Assembly: GCA_900554415.1 (NCBI GenBank)
Contig: USGU01000001.1
Span: 186,001-250,000 of the forward strand
DNA length: 64,000 nucleotides
From: an uncultured Lachnospiraceae bacterium
GTDB taxonomy: Bacteria; Bacillota; Clostridia; Lachnospirales; Lachnospiraceae
Direction: 5' to 3'
In this document: piece after piece, positions 43,202-52,573 of the stretch
How the letters are laid out: every line of letters starts with the position of its first letter
Numbering within the stretch: position 1 is the first letter of the stretch
The notes under the pieces: generated by a model
Databases searched by the model: none
What the model was told of the DNA's origin: nothing
What the model saw: only the letters and a program-made list of their open reading frames with translations
Translations under genes and position numbers: made by a program

Positions 43202-44503
43202 TTATAAAGGGTTATCGGTTTTTTCGGAAAGAATCTTATCAATACTGACCAGTTTTATACTCAGGACAAACACCTTCGTTGCAACGGCCAGTTCTTCTGG
43301 TGTTGGGAAAGATGGTGCAATACGAATATTACTGTCCTTCGGGTCATTTCCATATGGGAAAGTAGCTCCTGCAGGAGTCATCACAAGTCCTGCTTCCTTT
43401 GCTTTCGCTACAATTGCTTTCGCACAGCCTTCCATAGCATCAAAGGAAATAAAATATCCTCCACGCGGTGCAAGCCATGTTCCAATCTCCAGACCGGATA
43501 ATTCTTTATCGAGGCATGTAAGAATTGCCTCAAATTTTGGTCTTAATATCTCAGCATGCAATTTCATATGAGTTACCATACCATGAATATCCTTAAAGAA
43601 GCGCACATGTCTGAGCTGATTTAATTTATCGTGTCCAATGGTCTGTACTGCCATCATCTGACGAATATCTGCCATATTGGCATCCGAACCTGCAATCGCT
43701 GCAATTCCAGAACCAGGAAAACTAATCTTGGAAGTAGAGCCGAACTTATAAACCATATCCGGATGTCCTTCCTTCTTACATTCCATCAAAATTTCTATCA
43801 GATAATCCTGCTTGTCCTCATACAAATGATGAATTCCATAGGCATTGTCCCAAAAAATCCGGAAGTCTTCTGCTGCCGGATTCAGTGCTGCAAAACGATG
43901 AACAGTTTCATCAGAATAAGTAATACCCTGAGGATTCGAATACTTTGGCACGCACCAGATTCCCTTAACTGATGGGTCATTTTCCACATACTGCTGTACA
44001 ATATCCATATCCGGTCCATTCTCTGTCATTGGAACATTAATCATCTCGATTCCAAAATGTTCTGTAATGGCAAAATGACGGTCATATCCCGGAACCGGAC
44101 AGAGAAATTTTACCTTGTCAAGCTTGCACCATGGAGTGCTTCCCATGATTCCATGTGTCATGGCACGGGCTACGGTATCATACATCACATTCAGGCTGGA
44201 ATTTCCGAAAATGATAATATTATCTTTCGGTACTTCCATCATATCAGCAAATAACTGCTTTGCTTCTTTAATACCATCAATCACACCGTAGTTTCTGCAG
44301 TCCACACCTTCTGAACAGACTAAATCCGAATCGCTGGTCAATACATCCATCATTCCCATGGACAAATCAAGCTGCACTTTCGACGGCTTACCACGGGACA
44401 TGTCAAGATGAAGCCCCTGTGCTTTTACCTCATCAAATTCTTTTTCTAATTTCTTTTTTATTTCTAATAACTCTTCTCTGCTTAAGTCTTTATATGCTGT
44501 CAT
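43202..44503 (-). CDS. PLP aminotransferase, aspartate-aminotransferase subgroup (MocR-like/AspT type)
   Basis: 433 residues of fold type I. The PLP lysine lies in FGSTSKISFPGSG, with FWDNAYGIHHLY and VPKYSNPQGITYSDE. These motifs fit the aspartate aminotransferase subgroup typified by Corynebacterium AspT rather than the classical AspC type. It likely links aspartate/oxaloacetate to glutamate/2-oxoglutarate. No DNA-binding domain is present despite the family's MocR name. It is transcribed alone from its own promoter. Confidence 0.85.
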   Translation of the reverse strand: MTAYKDLSREELLEIKKKLEKEFDEVKAQGLHLDMSRGKPSKVQLDLSMGMMDVLTSDSDLVCSEGVDCRNYGVIDGIKEAKQLFADMMEVPKDNIIIFGNSSLNVMYDTVARAMTHGIMGSTPWCKLDKVKFLCPVPGYDRHFAITEHFGIEMINVPMTENGPDMDIVQQYVENDPSVKGIWCVPKYSNPQGITYSDETVHRFAALNPAAEDFRIFWDNAYGIHHLYEDKQDYLIEILMECKKEGHPDMVYKFGSTSKISFPGSGIAAIAGSDANMADIRQMMAVQTIGHDKLNQLRHVRFFKDIHGMVTHMKLHAEILRPKFEAILTCLDKELSGLEIGTWLAPRGGYFISFDAMEGCAKAIVAKAKEAGLVMTPAGATFPYGNDPKDSNIRIAPSFPTPEELAVATKVFVLSIKLVSIDKILSEKTDNPL

Positions 44504-44542
44504 CCTTAAATACCTCGTCCTTCTGAGACTCTCATGGTATTT

Positions 44543-44570
44543 AGTATATCACAAAATGACTTTTCGTCAA
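44543..44570 (-). promoter_or_regulatory. Promoter of the aminotransferase gene
   Basis: Minus strand TTGACG (44565-44570), 16-nt spacer, TATACT (44543-44548). The remainder of the 309-nt gap up to 44727 is AT-rich with no gene or further site that I can support. Confidence 0.65.
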
Positions 44571-44727
44571 TTGATTCTTGCAATTTTCTTTTATCATTTT
44601 CTACTTTTTGTTGATTTTACCACCATTTTATGAATTTTTAATTTGATTTTTATTCATTTTATGCAATCTCGCTTATATCAAAATTGCATTTTCAGAAATG
44701 GATTACAATCTGTAAAATATATTTAAG

Positions 44728-44772
44728 CAAAAAACAGAAGACATTCTGTACATTGCCAGATATCTTCTGTTT
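44728..44772 (-). terminator. Terminator downstream of gpmI
   Basis: Stem AAACAGAAGA/TCTTCTGTTT with a loop of about 21 nt and a six-T run on the minus strand; ends the pgk-tpiA-gpmI unit. Confidence 0.75.
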
Positions 44773-44812
44773 CTCAACTTCTTGCCCAATATTCTTTTTA
44801 TATCCTCTTTCC

Positions 44813-46351
44813 CTACACCCTTATCAAAAGAGACTCACCTGACATTTCCTCTGGTTTTGGAAGTCCCATAAGTTCCAACAACGTCGGTGCGATATCCGCC
44901 AGACAACCGCCTTCCCGAAGTCCATATCCTTCACGGTTAATCAAGATAAACGGAACCGGATTCGTAGTATGCGCTGTAAATGGTGCTCCCGTTGCTTCAT
45001 CTATCAATTGCTCTGCATTACCGTGGTCTGCACACAGAAACATTTGTCCATCTACCTCTTTTAGCGCTGCCACTGCTCTTCCTACACAGGCATCTACCGT
45101 TTCCACCGCTTTAATTGCTGCCGATTCCACACCCGTATGACCTACCATATCCGGATTTGCAAAATTAATGATAATCACGTCATATTTCAATGATTGAATT
45201 GCTTCTACCAGCTTATCACATACTTCCGGTGCACTCATCTCCGGTTGCAAATCATAGGTTGCTACTTTCGGCGAATGAACCAGAATCCGTTCTTCTCCTT
45301 CATTCGGTGCTTCTACACCACCGTTAAAGAAGAAAGTAACGTGCGCATATTTTTCTGTCTCAGCAATACGGGCCTGTGTCAGACCACATTTCGCCAGATA
45401 TTCTCCCAACGTATTATTCAGCTTTGTCTTCGGAAACGCAACACTCTTATTAGGAATTGTAACGTCATATTCAGTAAAACATACATAAGTAGTATGTATT
45501 CGCTTTTCTCTTGAAAATCCGTCAAATTCATCTGCACAGAATGCTCTGGTAATCTCTCTTGCCCGATCAGGACGGAAATTAAAGAAAATCACAGAATCCC
45601 CATCCTTTACTGTTCCAACCGGCTCTCCATCTTTCACAATAACTGTCGGAACAACAAACTCATCCGTCACTTCCTTCTCATACGATTTTTCAATCGCTTC
45701 TACCGGATTTTCTGCCCGATTACCGTTTCCATTTACTATAGCTTCATATGCCTTTTCTACACGGTCCCATCGGTTATCTCTGTCCATCACATAATAACGG
45801 CCAATCACTGTAGCAATCCGTCCTACGCCGATTTCGTGTATTTTCTCTATCAATTCGCTGACATATTCTTTTCCTGACATGGGTGGTGTATCACGACCAT
45901 CCAGAAAACAATGCACATACACCTTGGAAATCTTCTGTCTTTTCGCGAGCTCCAGAAGTCCATATAAATGAGCATTATGGCTATGTACACCTCCATCTGA
46001 TACCAGCCCAAATAAATGCAGAGCTGAGCTATTCGCTTTTACATTATCACACGCCTTTACCAGTTCTGGATTTTCATAGAAATCTCCATCCTGAATGGAC
46101 TTTGTTATCTTTGTCAAATCCTGATACACAATTCTTCCGGCCCCCATATTCAGATGTCCCACTTCAGAATTACCCATCTGACCATCAGGAAGTCCTACAT
46201 AATGACCACTGGCATTTCCTTTCACAAACGGATACTCCTTCATGAGTGCATCCATTACAGGAGTATCTGCTTCTGCAACCGCGTTTCCAATTTTGTTATC
46301 ATTTAATCCATAACCGTCCAGTATCATCAAAACTGTGGGTTTCTTACTCAT
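44813..46351 (-). CDS. gpmI: 2,3-bisphosphoglycerate-independent phosphoglycerate mutase
   Basis: 512 residues of the alkaline phosphatase fold. It interconverts 3- and 2-phosphoglycerate. MILDGYGL (metal Asp) is at the start, the catalytic Ser is Ser62 in QMGNSEVGHLNMG, and FADHGNAEQ-type metal ligands (CADHGNAEQ) and HTTNPVPF are near the end. It is 17 nt after tpiA. Confidence 0.97.
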   Translation of the reverse strand: MSKKPTVLMILDGYGLNDNKIGNAVAEADTPVMDALMKEYPFVKGNASGHYVGLPDGQMGNSEVGHLNMGAGRIVYQDLTKITKSIQDGDFYENPELVKACDNVKANSSALHLFGLVSDGGVHSHNAHLYGLLELAKRQKISKVYVHCFLDGRDTPPMSGKEYVSELIEKIHEIGVGRIATVIGRYYVMDRDNRWDRVEKAYEAIVNGNGNRAENPVEAIEKSYEKEVTDEFVVPTVIVKDGEPVGTVKDGDSVIFFNFRPDRAREITRAFCADEFDGFSREKRIHTTYVCFTEYDVTIPNKSVAFPKTKLNNTLGEYLAKCGLTQARIAETEKYAHVTFFFNGGVEAPNEGEERILVHSPKVATYDLQPEMSAPEVCDKLVEAIQSLKYDVIIINFANPDMVGHTGVESAAIKAVETVDACVGRAVAALKEVDGQMFLCADHGNAEQLIDEATGAPFTAHTTNPVPFILINREGYGLREGGCLADIAPTLLELMGLPKPEEMSGESLLIRV

Positions 46352-46368
46352 TCTTTCTGCTCCTTATA

Positions 46369-47121
46369 TTACATCTGATAATTCACAATTTTTCCAAAAT
46401 CCGGTTTCAACGACGCACCGCCTACCAGACCTCCATCGATGTCTGGCTGTGCAAAAAGTTCCGGTGCCGTAGCCGCATTTACAGAACCGCCATACTGAAT
46501 CCGGATTGCTTCTGCAGTGTCTGTATCATAAATTTCACAAATGCACTGGCGGATTGCCTTGCAGACTTCCTGCGCCTGTGCTGTGGTTGCTGTTTTTCCC
46601 GTTCCGATTGCCCAGATTGGCTCGTATGCAATCACTGCTTTCTTCGCCTGTTCTGCAGTAATTCCCAGAAATCCAATCTTTACCTGCTGACGGATAAAAT
46701 CCATAGTAACTCCTTGTTCCCTTTGTGTCAGGGTCTCTCCGCAGCACATAATTGGTGTCAGCCCATATTCGAACGCTTTGTGCATTTTCTTATTAACAGT
46801 TTCATTGGTCTCTGCAAAATATTCTCTACGCTCAGAATGTCCAAGAATCACGTATTTTACTCCGGCATCCACCAGCATACCTGGTGCAATTTCCCCGGTA
46901 TAAGCGCCCTTGTCTTCGAAATACATATTTTCCGCACCAATCTGGATATTGCTGTCCTTTGCAGCCTCTATAGCCGGAATAATATCAATAGCCGGAACAC
47001 AAAGCGCTACATCCACTTCCGAATTTGCCACAAGGGGCTTTAATGTATGTATCAATTCCACCGTTTCCGTAGGCGTCATATTCATTTTCCAGTTCCCTGC
47101 AATCAGTTTCTTTCTTTCCAT
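46369..47121 (-). CDS. tpiA: Triosephosphate isomerase
   Basis: 250 residues. It begins GNWKMNMTP (Lys), then LGHSERREYF (His) and the catalytic AYEPIWAIGTGKTAT loop (Glu), ending with IQYGGSVN and GGASLKPDF. Standard length; between pgk and gpmI. Confidence 0.98.
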   Translation of the reverse strand: MERKKLIAGNWKMNMTPTETVELIHTLKPLVANSEVDVALCVPAIDIIPAIEAAKDSNIQIGAENMYFEDKGAYTGEIAPGMLVDAGVKYVILGHSERREYFAETNETVNKKMHKAFEYGLTPIMCCGETLTQREQGVTMDFIRQQVKIGFLGITAEQAKKAVIAYEPIWAIGTGKTATTAQAQEVCKAIRQCICEIYDTDTAEAIRIQYGGSVNAATAPELFAQPDIDGGLVGGASLKPDFGKIVNYQM

Positions 47122-47144
47122 AACATATCTCCTACTCCGGAATT

Positions 47145-48338
47145 CTATTTATCGTTTGCAGCGGCAACTCCCGGAAGTTCCTTTCCTTCCAAAAATTCCA
47201 ATGATGCACCGCCACCGGTAGAAATATGTGTCATCTTATCTCCATAGCCTAACTGGTTGACAGCTGCTGCACTGTCACCGCCTCCGATGATAGTCACTGC
47301 ATCTGTGTCAGCAAGTGCTTTTGCCATCTTTTCCGTACCCTCTGCAAAATTCGGCATTTCAAAAGCACCCATTGGTCCATTCCATACGACCGTTTTTGCT
47401 TCTTTCACTGCTACTGCATAAAGTTCAGCAGTCTTTGGCCCGATATCCAGTCCCATCCAGCCATCTGGAATTGCATTTGCTTCCACCACTTTTCTGTTTG
47501 CGTCATTAGAAAATGCATCAGCAATTACAGTGTCTACCGGAAGTAACAGCTTCACACCTTTTTCTTCGGCTTTTTTAATCATGTTCAATGCATATTCGCA
47601 GTAATCTTCCTCCAGCAATGAGTTACCAACAGAACCGCCCTGGGCTTTGCTGAAGGTATAAGACATACCGCCACCGATAATCAATGTATCTACTTTATCT
47701 AACAGGTTCTCAATTACAGAAATTTTGCTGGATACTTTCGCACCGCCAAGGATAGCAATAAATGGTCTTTCCGGATTATTGACTGCATTTCCAAGGAAAT
47801 CAATTTCCTTCTGCATCAAATATCCTACCACTGCTGTATCAACGTATTCAGTAACTCCTACGTTCGAGCAGTGTGCACGATGTGCTGTACCGAATGCATC
47901 ATCTACAAATACATCGCAAAGAGAAGCCAGTTCCTTCGAAAATGCTTCCCCATTCTTTGTTTCTTCTGCGCGGTAGCGTGTGTTTTCAAGTAAAATCACT
48001 TCTCCATTTTTCATCGCTTCTACTGCTGCTCTGGCATTTGGTCCAACCACTTCCGGGTCTGCCGCAAATTTGACTTCCTGTCCTAACAGTTCACTTAAGC
48101 GCACTGCAACCGGTGCCAGAGACAATTCTGGTTTTGGTTCTCCCTTCGGTTTGCCAAGATGTGAACAAAGAATAACTTTTCCTCCATCTGCAATAAGTTT
48201 CTTAATTGTTGGAAGTGCAGCCACCAGACGATTCTCATCGGTAATCTTTCCGTCATGTAATGGAACATTAAAATCACATCGAACCAGAACTCTTAACCCC
48301 TTCACATTAATGTCATCCACTGATTTTTTGTTAAGCAT
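47145..48338 (-). CDS. pgk: Phosphoglycerate kinase
   Basis: 397 residues. It makes ATP from 1,3-bisphosphoglycerate. RVLVRCDFNVPL, CSHLGKPKG, RYRAEETKNGEAF and GGGDSAAAVNQLG match the family. It follows gap but is separated from it by a terminator, so gap can be expressed more strongly or alone. I could not identify a clear promoter in 48339-48424. Confidence 0.98.
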   Translation of the reverse strand: MLNKKSVDDINVKGLRVLVRCDFNVPLHDGKITDENRLVAALPTIKKLIADGGKVILCSHLGKPKGEPKPELSLAPVAVRLSELLGQEVKFAADPEVVGPNARAAVEAMKNGEVILLENTRYRAEETKNGEAFSKELASLCDVFVDDAFGTAHRAHCSNVGVTEYVDTAVVGYLMQKEIDFLGNAVNNPERPFIAILGGAKVSSKISVIENLLDKVDTLIIGGGMSYTFSKAQGGSVGNSLLEEDYCEYALNMIKKAEEKGVKLLLPVDTVIADAFSNDANRKVVEANAIPDGWMGLDIGPKTAELYAVAVKEAKTVVWNGPMGAFEMPNFAEGTEKMAKALADTDAVTIIGGGDSAAAVNQLGYGDKMTHISTGGGASLEFLEGKELPGVAAANDK

Positions 48339-48423
48339 AGTATAAACCCTCTCTATATTTTATTTTTGATAAAACACGATTCCATGACTCACGAAATCAT
48401 GTTCTCATATGCATTACAACATG

Positions 48424-48457
48424 AAAAGGGCCGGTCCTGATAAGCCAGACCGGACCC
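48424..48457 (-). terminator. Terminator between gap and pgk
   Basis: Stem CCGGTC/GACCGG extended by GGG/CCC with one bulge, then TTTT on the minus strand. Confidence 0.75.
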
Positions 48458-48480
48458 TATCCATTTATTGTGCTTATTTC

Positions 48481-49494
48481 TTATAATAATGTACCAAAGT
48501 ATTCAATCGTTCTAACCATCTGGCTTGTGTATGAATTTTCGTTGTCATACCAGGCAACCACCTGTACCTGTGTTGTTCCGTTATCAAGCGGAATCACCAT
48601 AGTCTGTGTAGCGTCAAATAAAGAACCATATGTCATACCTACGATATCACTGGATACAATCGGGTCTGTGTTATATCCAAATGATTCATTAGATGCTGCC
48701 TTCATAGCTGCATTGATTTCATCTACTGTGACATAGCCTTTTACAACGGCTGTCAAAATAGTAGAAGATCCTGTAGGTGTTGGAACTCGCTGGGCAGAAC
48801 CAATTAATTTACCTTTCAGTTCCGGTACTACAAGACCAATTGCCTTTGCTGCGCCTGTACTGTTTGGAACGATATTCACTGCTGCTGCACGAGATCTTCT
48901 CAAATCACCCTTACGCTGTGGTCCATCCAGTGTCATCTGGTCTCCAGTATATGCATGAATTGTACACATAATACCTGATTTGATCGGTGCAAAATCATTC
49001 AATGCTTTCGCCATCGGTGCAAGACAGTTTGTCGTGCAGGAAGCTGCGGAAATGATATGATCCTCCTTCGTAATAATATCATGGTTTACATTATAAACAA
49101 CAGTTGGAAGGTCATTTCCTGCCGGTGCAGAAATAATAACATTCTTGGCACCTGCTCTCAAATGTGCCTCAGATTTTTCCTTTGTTGTATAGAATCCTGT
49201 ACATTCCAGAACAACATCTACTCCAAGTTCTCCCCATGGAAGATTCTCCGCATTCTGCTCTTTGTAAATCTTAATTTCTGTTCCATCCACTGTAATGGAA
49301 TCTTCTCCTGCTGTAACTTTATCGCACAATGCATATCTGCCCTGTGTAGAATCGTACTTTAATAAGTGAGCCAACATCTTCGGAGATGTCAAATCGTTGA
49401 TTGCCACGATTTCATATCCTTCTGTTCCAAACATCTGTCTGAATGCAAGTCGTCCAATACGTCCAAATCCATTAATTGCTACTTTTACTGCCAT
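48481..49494 (-). CDS. gapA: Glyceraldehyde-3-phosphate dehydrogenase (type I)
   Basis: 337 residues. It is the NAD-linked glycolytic enzyme. Rossmann motif INGFGRIGRLAF, catalytic Cys in SAASCTTNCLAP, and WYDNENSYTSQMVRT at the C-terminus. AGGAGG precedes the ATG. It heads the gap/pgk-tpiA-gpmI cluster; there is no cggR gene before it. A Rex-like site lies about 190 nt upstream. Confidence 0.97.
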   Translation of the reverse strand: MAVKVAINGFGRIGRLAFRQMFGTEGYEIVAINDLTSPKMLAHLLKYDSTQGRYALCDKVTAGEDSITVDGTEIKIYKEQNAENLPWGELGVDVVLECTGFYTTKEKSEAHLRAGAKNVIISAPAGNDLPTVVYNVNHDIITKEDHIISAASCTTNCLAPMAKALNDFAPIKSGIMCTIHAYTGDQMTLDGPQRKGDLRRSRAAAVNIVPNSTGAAKAIGLVVPELKGKLIGSAQRVPTPTGSSTILTAVVKGYVTVDEINAAMKAASNESFGYNTDPIVSSDIVGMTYGSLFDATQTMVIPLDNGTTQVQVVAWYDNENSYTSQMVRTIEYFGTLL

Positions 49495-49576
49495 GATTCT
49501 TTCCTCCTAAAGTTCCGACATTTCATATAATAACGGTAACTTTTTTTGCATTATCATATAATCATCAATTACAATT

Positions 49577-49605
49577 ATTGTACTAAACACACCCTCAAAT
49601 TTCAA
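49577..49605 (-). promoter_or_regulatory. Promoter of gapA
   Basis: Minus strand TTGAAA (49600-49605), 17-nt spacer, TACAAT (49577-49582), giving a leader of about 75 nt. The rest of the 338-nt gap holds the Rex-like site, the mnmA terminator and AT-rich sequence. Confidence 0.6.
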
Positions 49606-49681
49606 GTGCATTTTCCCTTTTTACGCCTCTTTACCTAAATTCATCAAATTTTCTCAAAAATCAGTTTTTCGCCCTTTAATT

Positions 49682-49699
49682 TTGTGAAATATTTAACAG
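49682..49699. promoter_or_regulatory. Rex-like operator upstream of gapA
   Basis: TTGTGAAATATTTAACAG fits TTGTGAA-N4-TTMACAA except for the last base. Its centre is about 120 nt upstream of the predicted gap start of transcription, which is distant for simple repression. Confidence 0.45.
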
Positions 49700-49738
49700 C
49701 GAATAAAATAACAGCAGGTCTTATGCAAGACCTGCTGT
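49700..49738 (-). terminator. Terminator downstream of mnmA
   Basis: A 12-bp perfect stem ACAGCAGGTCTT/AAGACCTGCTGT with a 4-nt loop, then TTATTTTATT on the minus strand. Confidence 0.85.
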
Positions 49739-49832
49739 ATTGATTTACGTTTAGCAATGATTGAAACGGAGTGCAAATTCCGCATAACTTGAGAAACTTG
49801 CAAAGTATGTTTCATATTGCTTCCTATTTTTC

Positions 49833-50909
49833 TTAGATGATAGTGCCTCCACCGAGCACGTAATCTCCGTCATAAAGCACAAGTGCCTGTCCCGGTGTCA
49901 CTGCTCTCTGTGGTTCATCGAACACGCAAAGGAGTTCATCTTCTCCTGTACGTTTTACCGTACACCACGCACCTTTATGATTGTATCTGATTTTTGCAAA
50001 TACACGCATATCATCTTCTATATCTTCCATCGCCATAAAATTCAGCTTCTCTGCCCGCACTTTCCGCGTCATAGAATCTTCATTAGTTCCAATGACTACT
50101 TCGTTTGTCTCCGGACGAATCTCCAGTACAAATGCAGGATGTCCAAGAGATAAACCGAGTCCTTTGCGCTGTCCTACGGTATAATGGGTAATTCCTTTAT
50201 GTCTTCCTAATATCTTGCCATCCAGAGAAACAAAATTTCCTTCTGGAACTGATCTACCGCGTTCTTTATCAATAAAAGAGGCATAATCACCATCCGGAAT
50301 AAAACAGATATCCTGACTGTCAGGTTTATGTGCAATTGGAAGCCCAATCTCCTCTGCCATCTGTCGGATTTGCTCTTTTGTGTAAGCTCCAACCGGCATT
50401 AACGTATGTTTCAACTGGTCCTGAGTCAGGTTGTAGAGCGCATATGTCTGATCTTTCGTCTTGGTCGCAGAATGTTTAATCGCATATCTTCCATTTGCAA
50501 GCTGATCTATCTGTGCGTAATGACCTGTGGCAATATAATCCGCACCAATATCCATACTTCGTTTGAGAAGTGCTTCCCATTTCACATATCTGTTACAGGC
50601 AATACACGGATTCGGTGTTCTCCCCCGGAGATATTCTCCGACGAAATAGTCAATCACCTGTCTTTGGAACTCCTGTCTGAAGTTCATGACATAGTAAGGA
50701 ATACCAAGCACCGATGCAACTCTTCTCGCATCATCCACTGCCGAAAGTCCACAGCATCCGCCATTTTCTTCCTGCACAATATTCTCTGTTTCCTGCCAGA
50801 TCTGCATGGTGACTCCAATCACATCATATCCTTGTTCCTTCAGCAGATATGCCGCAACGGAAGAATCGACTCCACCGGACATGCCTACTACAACTTTCTT
50901 CTTTTCCAT
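49833..50909 (-). CDS. mnmA: tRNA 2-thiouridylase MnmA
   Basis: 358 residues. It thiolates U34 of Glu/Gln/Lys tRNAs using sulphur from a cysteine desulfurase. PP-loop GMSGGVDSSVAAYLL; catalytic cysteines in NPCIACNRYVKW and near HKPDSQDICFI. The open frame is 53 codons longer and would overlap iscU completely at its end; that extension has no family similarity and is rejected. The start at 50909 overlaps the iscU stop region and begins MEKKKVVVGMSGG. Context with iscS supplies the sulphur donor. Confidence 0.95.
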   Translation of the reverse strand: MEKKKVVVGMSGGVDSSVAAYLLKEQGYDVIGVTMQIWQETENIVQEENGGCCGLSAVDDARRVASVLGIPYYVMNFRQEFQRQVIDYFVGEYLRGRTPNPCIACNRYVKWEALLKRSMDIGADYIATGHYAQIDQLANGRYAIKHSATKTKDQTYALYNLTQDQLKHTLMPVGAYTKEQIRQMAEEIGLPIAHKPDSQDICFIPDGDYASFIDKERGRSVPEGNFVSLDGKILGRHKGITHYTVGQRKGLGLSLGHPAFVLEIRPETNEVVIGTNEDSMTRKVRAEKLNFMAMEDIEDDMRVFAKIRYNHKGAWCTVKRTGEDELLCVFDEPQRAVTPGQALVLYDGDYVLGGGTII

Positions 50910-50910
50910 T

Positions 50911-51348
50911 CTAATATTCTTCTTCCTCTTCGCCTTCGTGGATATCAGACTTCGGTTTTGAAAGCCCTTCAATCTTGATTCCATTTTTCTCTGCATAATC
51001 CCAGAGTGCTGCATGGATTGCTTCTTCTGCAAGAAGTGAGCAGTGTACCTTAACCGGCGGAAGTCCATCTAAAGCTTCCATAACTGCTTTGTTGGTTACC
51101 TGCATTGCTTCTGAGATATTCTTTCCTTTTACTAATTCTGTAGCCATGCTGCTGGTTGCTACTGCCGCACCACAGCCAAATGTTTTGAATTTAACATCCC
51201 GGATAATTCCATCTTTATCAATATCAAGATAAATTCTCATAATATCGCCACATTTTGCGTTTCCTACTGTTCCTACTCCGCTGGCGTTTTCAATTTCTCC
51301 CATATTTCTTGGATGCTGAAAATGATCCATTACTTTTTCTGAATACAT
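50911..51348 (-). CDS. iscU: IscU/NifU-type Fe-S cluster scaffold
   Basis: 145 residues. The three cluster cysteines are in NAKCGD, KTFGCGAA and VHCSLLAEEA, the clostridial NifU-like form. An acidic tail (HEGEEEEEY) is added. It lies between iscS and mnmA in the iscR-iscS-iscU-mnmA operon. Confidence 0.94.
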   Translation of the reverse strand: MYSEKVMDHFQHPRNMGEIENASGVGTVGNAKCGDIMRIYLDIDKDGIIRDVKFKTFGCGAAVATSSMATELVKGKNISEAMQVTNKAVMEALDGLPPVKVHCSLLAEEAIHAALWDYAEKNGIKIEGLSKPKSDIHEGEEEEEY

Positions 51349-51376
51349 AATACAATTCTCCTTTGCTTATTATAAT

Positions 51377-52573
51377 CTATTTTTCTTCATTTTTCTTCTG
51401 TTTTTTTACAAAATCTTCGTAAAGTGGTGACATATTACGCAGATTTGCTACGATTTCTTTCAACTTGTCCACAACAAAATCTACATCTTCTTTTGTTGTC
51501 TCTTCACTCAGTGTCAGTCTCAAAGAGCCATGTGCCTTTTCATGCGGCAGTCCGATTGCCAGAAGCACATGTGACGGATCCAGAGAACCTGATGTACAGG
51601 CCGAACCACTGGAAGCACAGACACCTGCCATATCAAGCATGATCAGCATAGACTCTCCTTCTACAAATTCAAAGCTGACGTTGACATTGTTTGGAAGACG
51701 TTTTGTTGTATGTCCGTTTAATCTGCTATATGGGATTTCATCCAGAATACGTTTTATCATGTAATCTCTTAATTCTGTCTCATATTTGATTCTCTCATCC
51801 ATTGTTGCAACTGCACGTTTTACGGCTGCTCCGTATCCCACGATGCCTGGAACATTTTCTGTACCGGCACGACGTTTTCTTTCCTGCGCACCGCCATGGA
51901 TAAAGGAACGAATCTTTACGCCCTGTCTGATATATAAGAAACCGATTCCTTTCGGTCCATTTAATTTATGTCCACTGGAACTGAGCATATCAATATGGCA
52001 TTCATCTACATTAATCGGAACATGTCCAAATGCCTGAACTGCATCTGTGTGGAATAATACACCATGCTTCTTTGCGATTTCTCCGATTTCTTTGATTGGT
52101 TCAATGGTTCCGATTTCATTGTTTGCAAACATTACAGAAATCAGGATTGTATCCGGACGGATTGCATTTTCCAGTTCTTCCAGTGAAACCAGACCATCTT
52201 TATCCACATCGAGGAATGTGAATTCATAGCCTCTCTTTGTCAGATATTCTGCTGTATGAAGGATTGCATGATGCTCGATTTTTGTAGTGATGATATGTTT
52301 TCCCTTGCTTTCATATGCTTCAGCAGTAGCTTTTAATGCCCAGTTATCAGATTCTGTACCACCTGCTGTAAAATAAATTTCATTTCCTTTTGCACCAAGT
52401 GCGTTTGCAATAATATCCCTCTGTTCTGTTACAACTTGCTTATTCTTTGATGCAATGCTGTAAATAGCAGATGGATTTCCATACTGTTCTGTAAAATATG
52501 GAATCATCGCTTCTAATACCTCCGGTGCTGTCTTGGTCGTAGCTGCATTATCTAAATAAATTATTTTACTCAT
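51377..52573 (-). CDS. iscS: Cysteine desulfurase IscS/NifS
   Basis: 398 residues. This PLP enzyme provides sulphur for Fe-S clusters and tRNA thiolation. It begins IIYLDNAATTKTAPEVLEAM, with the PLP lysine in SSSGHKLNGPKGIGF and the active cysteine in SSGSACTSGSL. It overlaps iscR by 4 nt. NifS-like clostridial group. Confidence 0.96.
   Translation of the reverse strand: MSKIIYLDNAATTKTAPEVLEAMIPYFTEQYGNPSAIYSIASKNKQVVTEQRDIIANALGAKGNEIYFTAGGTESDNWALKATAEAYESKGKHIITTKIEHHAILHTAEYLTKRGYEFTFLDVDKDGLVSLEELENAIRPDTILISVMFANNEIGTIEPIKEIGEIAKKHGVLFHTDAVQAFGHVPINVDECHIDMLSSSGHKLNGPKGIGFLYIRQGVKIRSFIHGGAQERKRRAGTENVPGIVGYGAAVKRAVATMDERIKYETELRDYMIKRILDEIPYSRLNGHTTKRLPNNVNVSFEFVEGESMLIMLDMAGVCASSGSACTSGSLDPSHVLLAIGLPHEKAHGSLRLTLSEETTKEDVDFVVDKLKEIVANLRNMSPLYEDFVKKQKKNEEK

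Noticed and set aside
46246..47043. 265-codon plus-strand frame opposite tpiA
   Set aside because: It is the antisense image of tpiA, rich in Cys, Phe and Ser, without a start signal or domain.
50910..51068. 53-codon N-terminal extension of mnmA
   Set aside because: It lies in another frame over the end of iscU and has no similarity to MnmA; the PP-loop start is at 50909.
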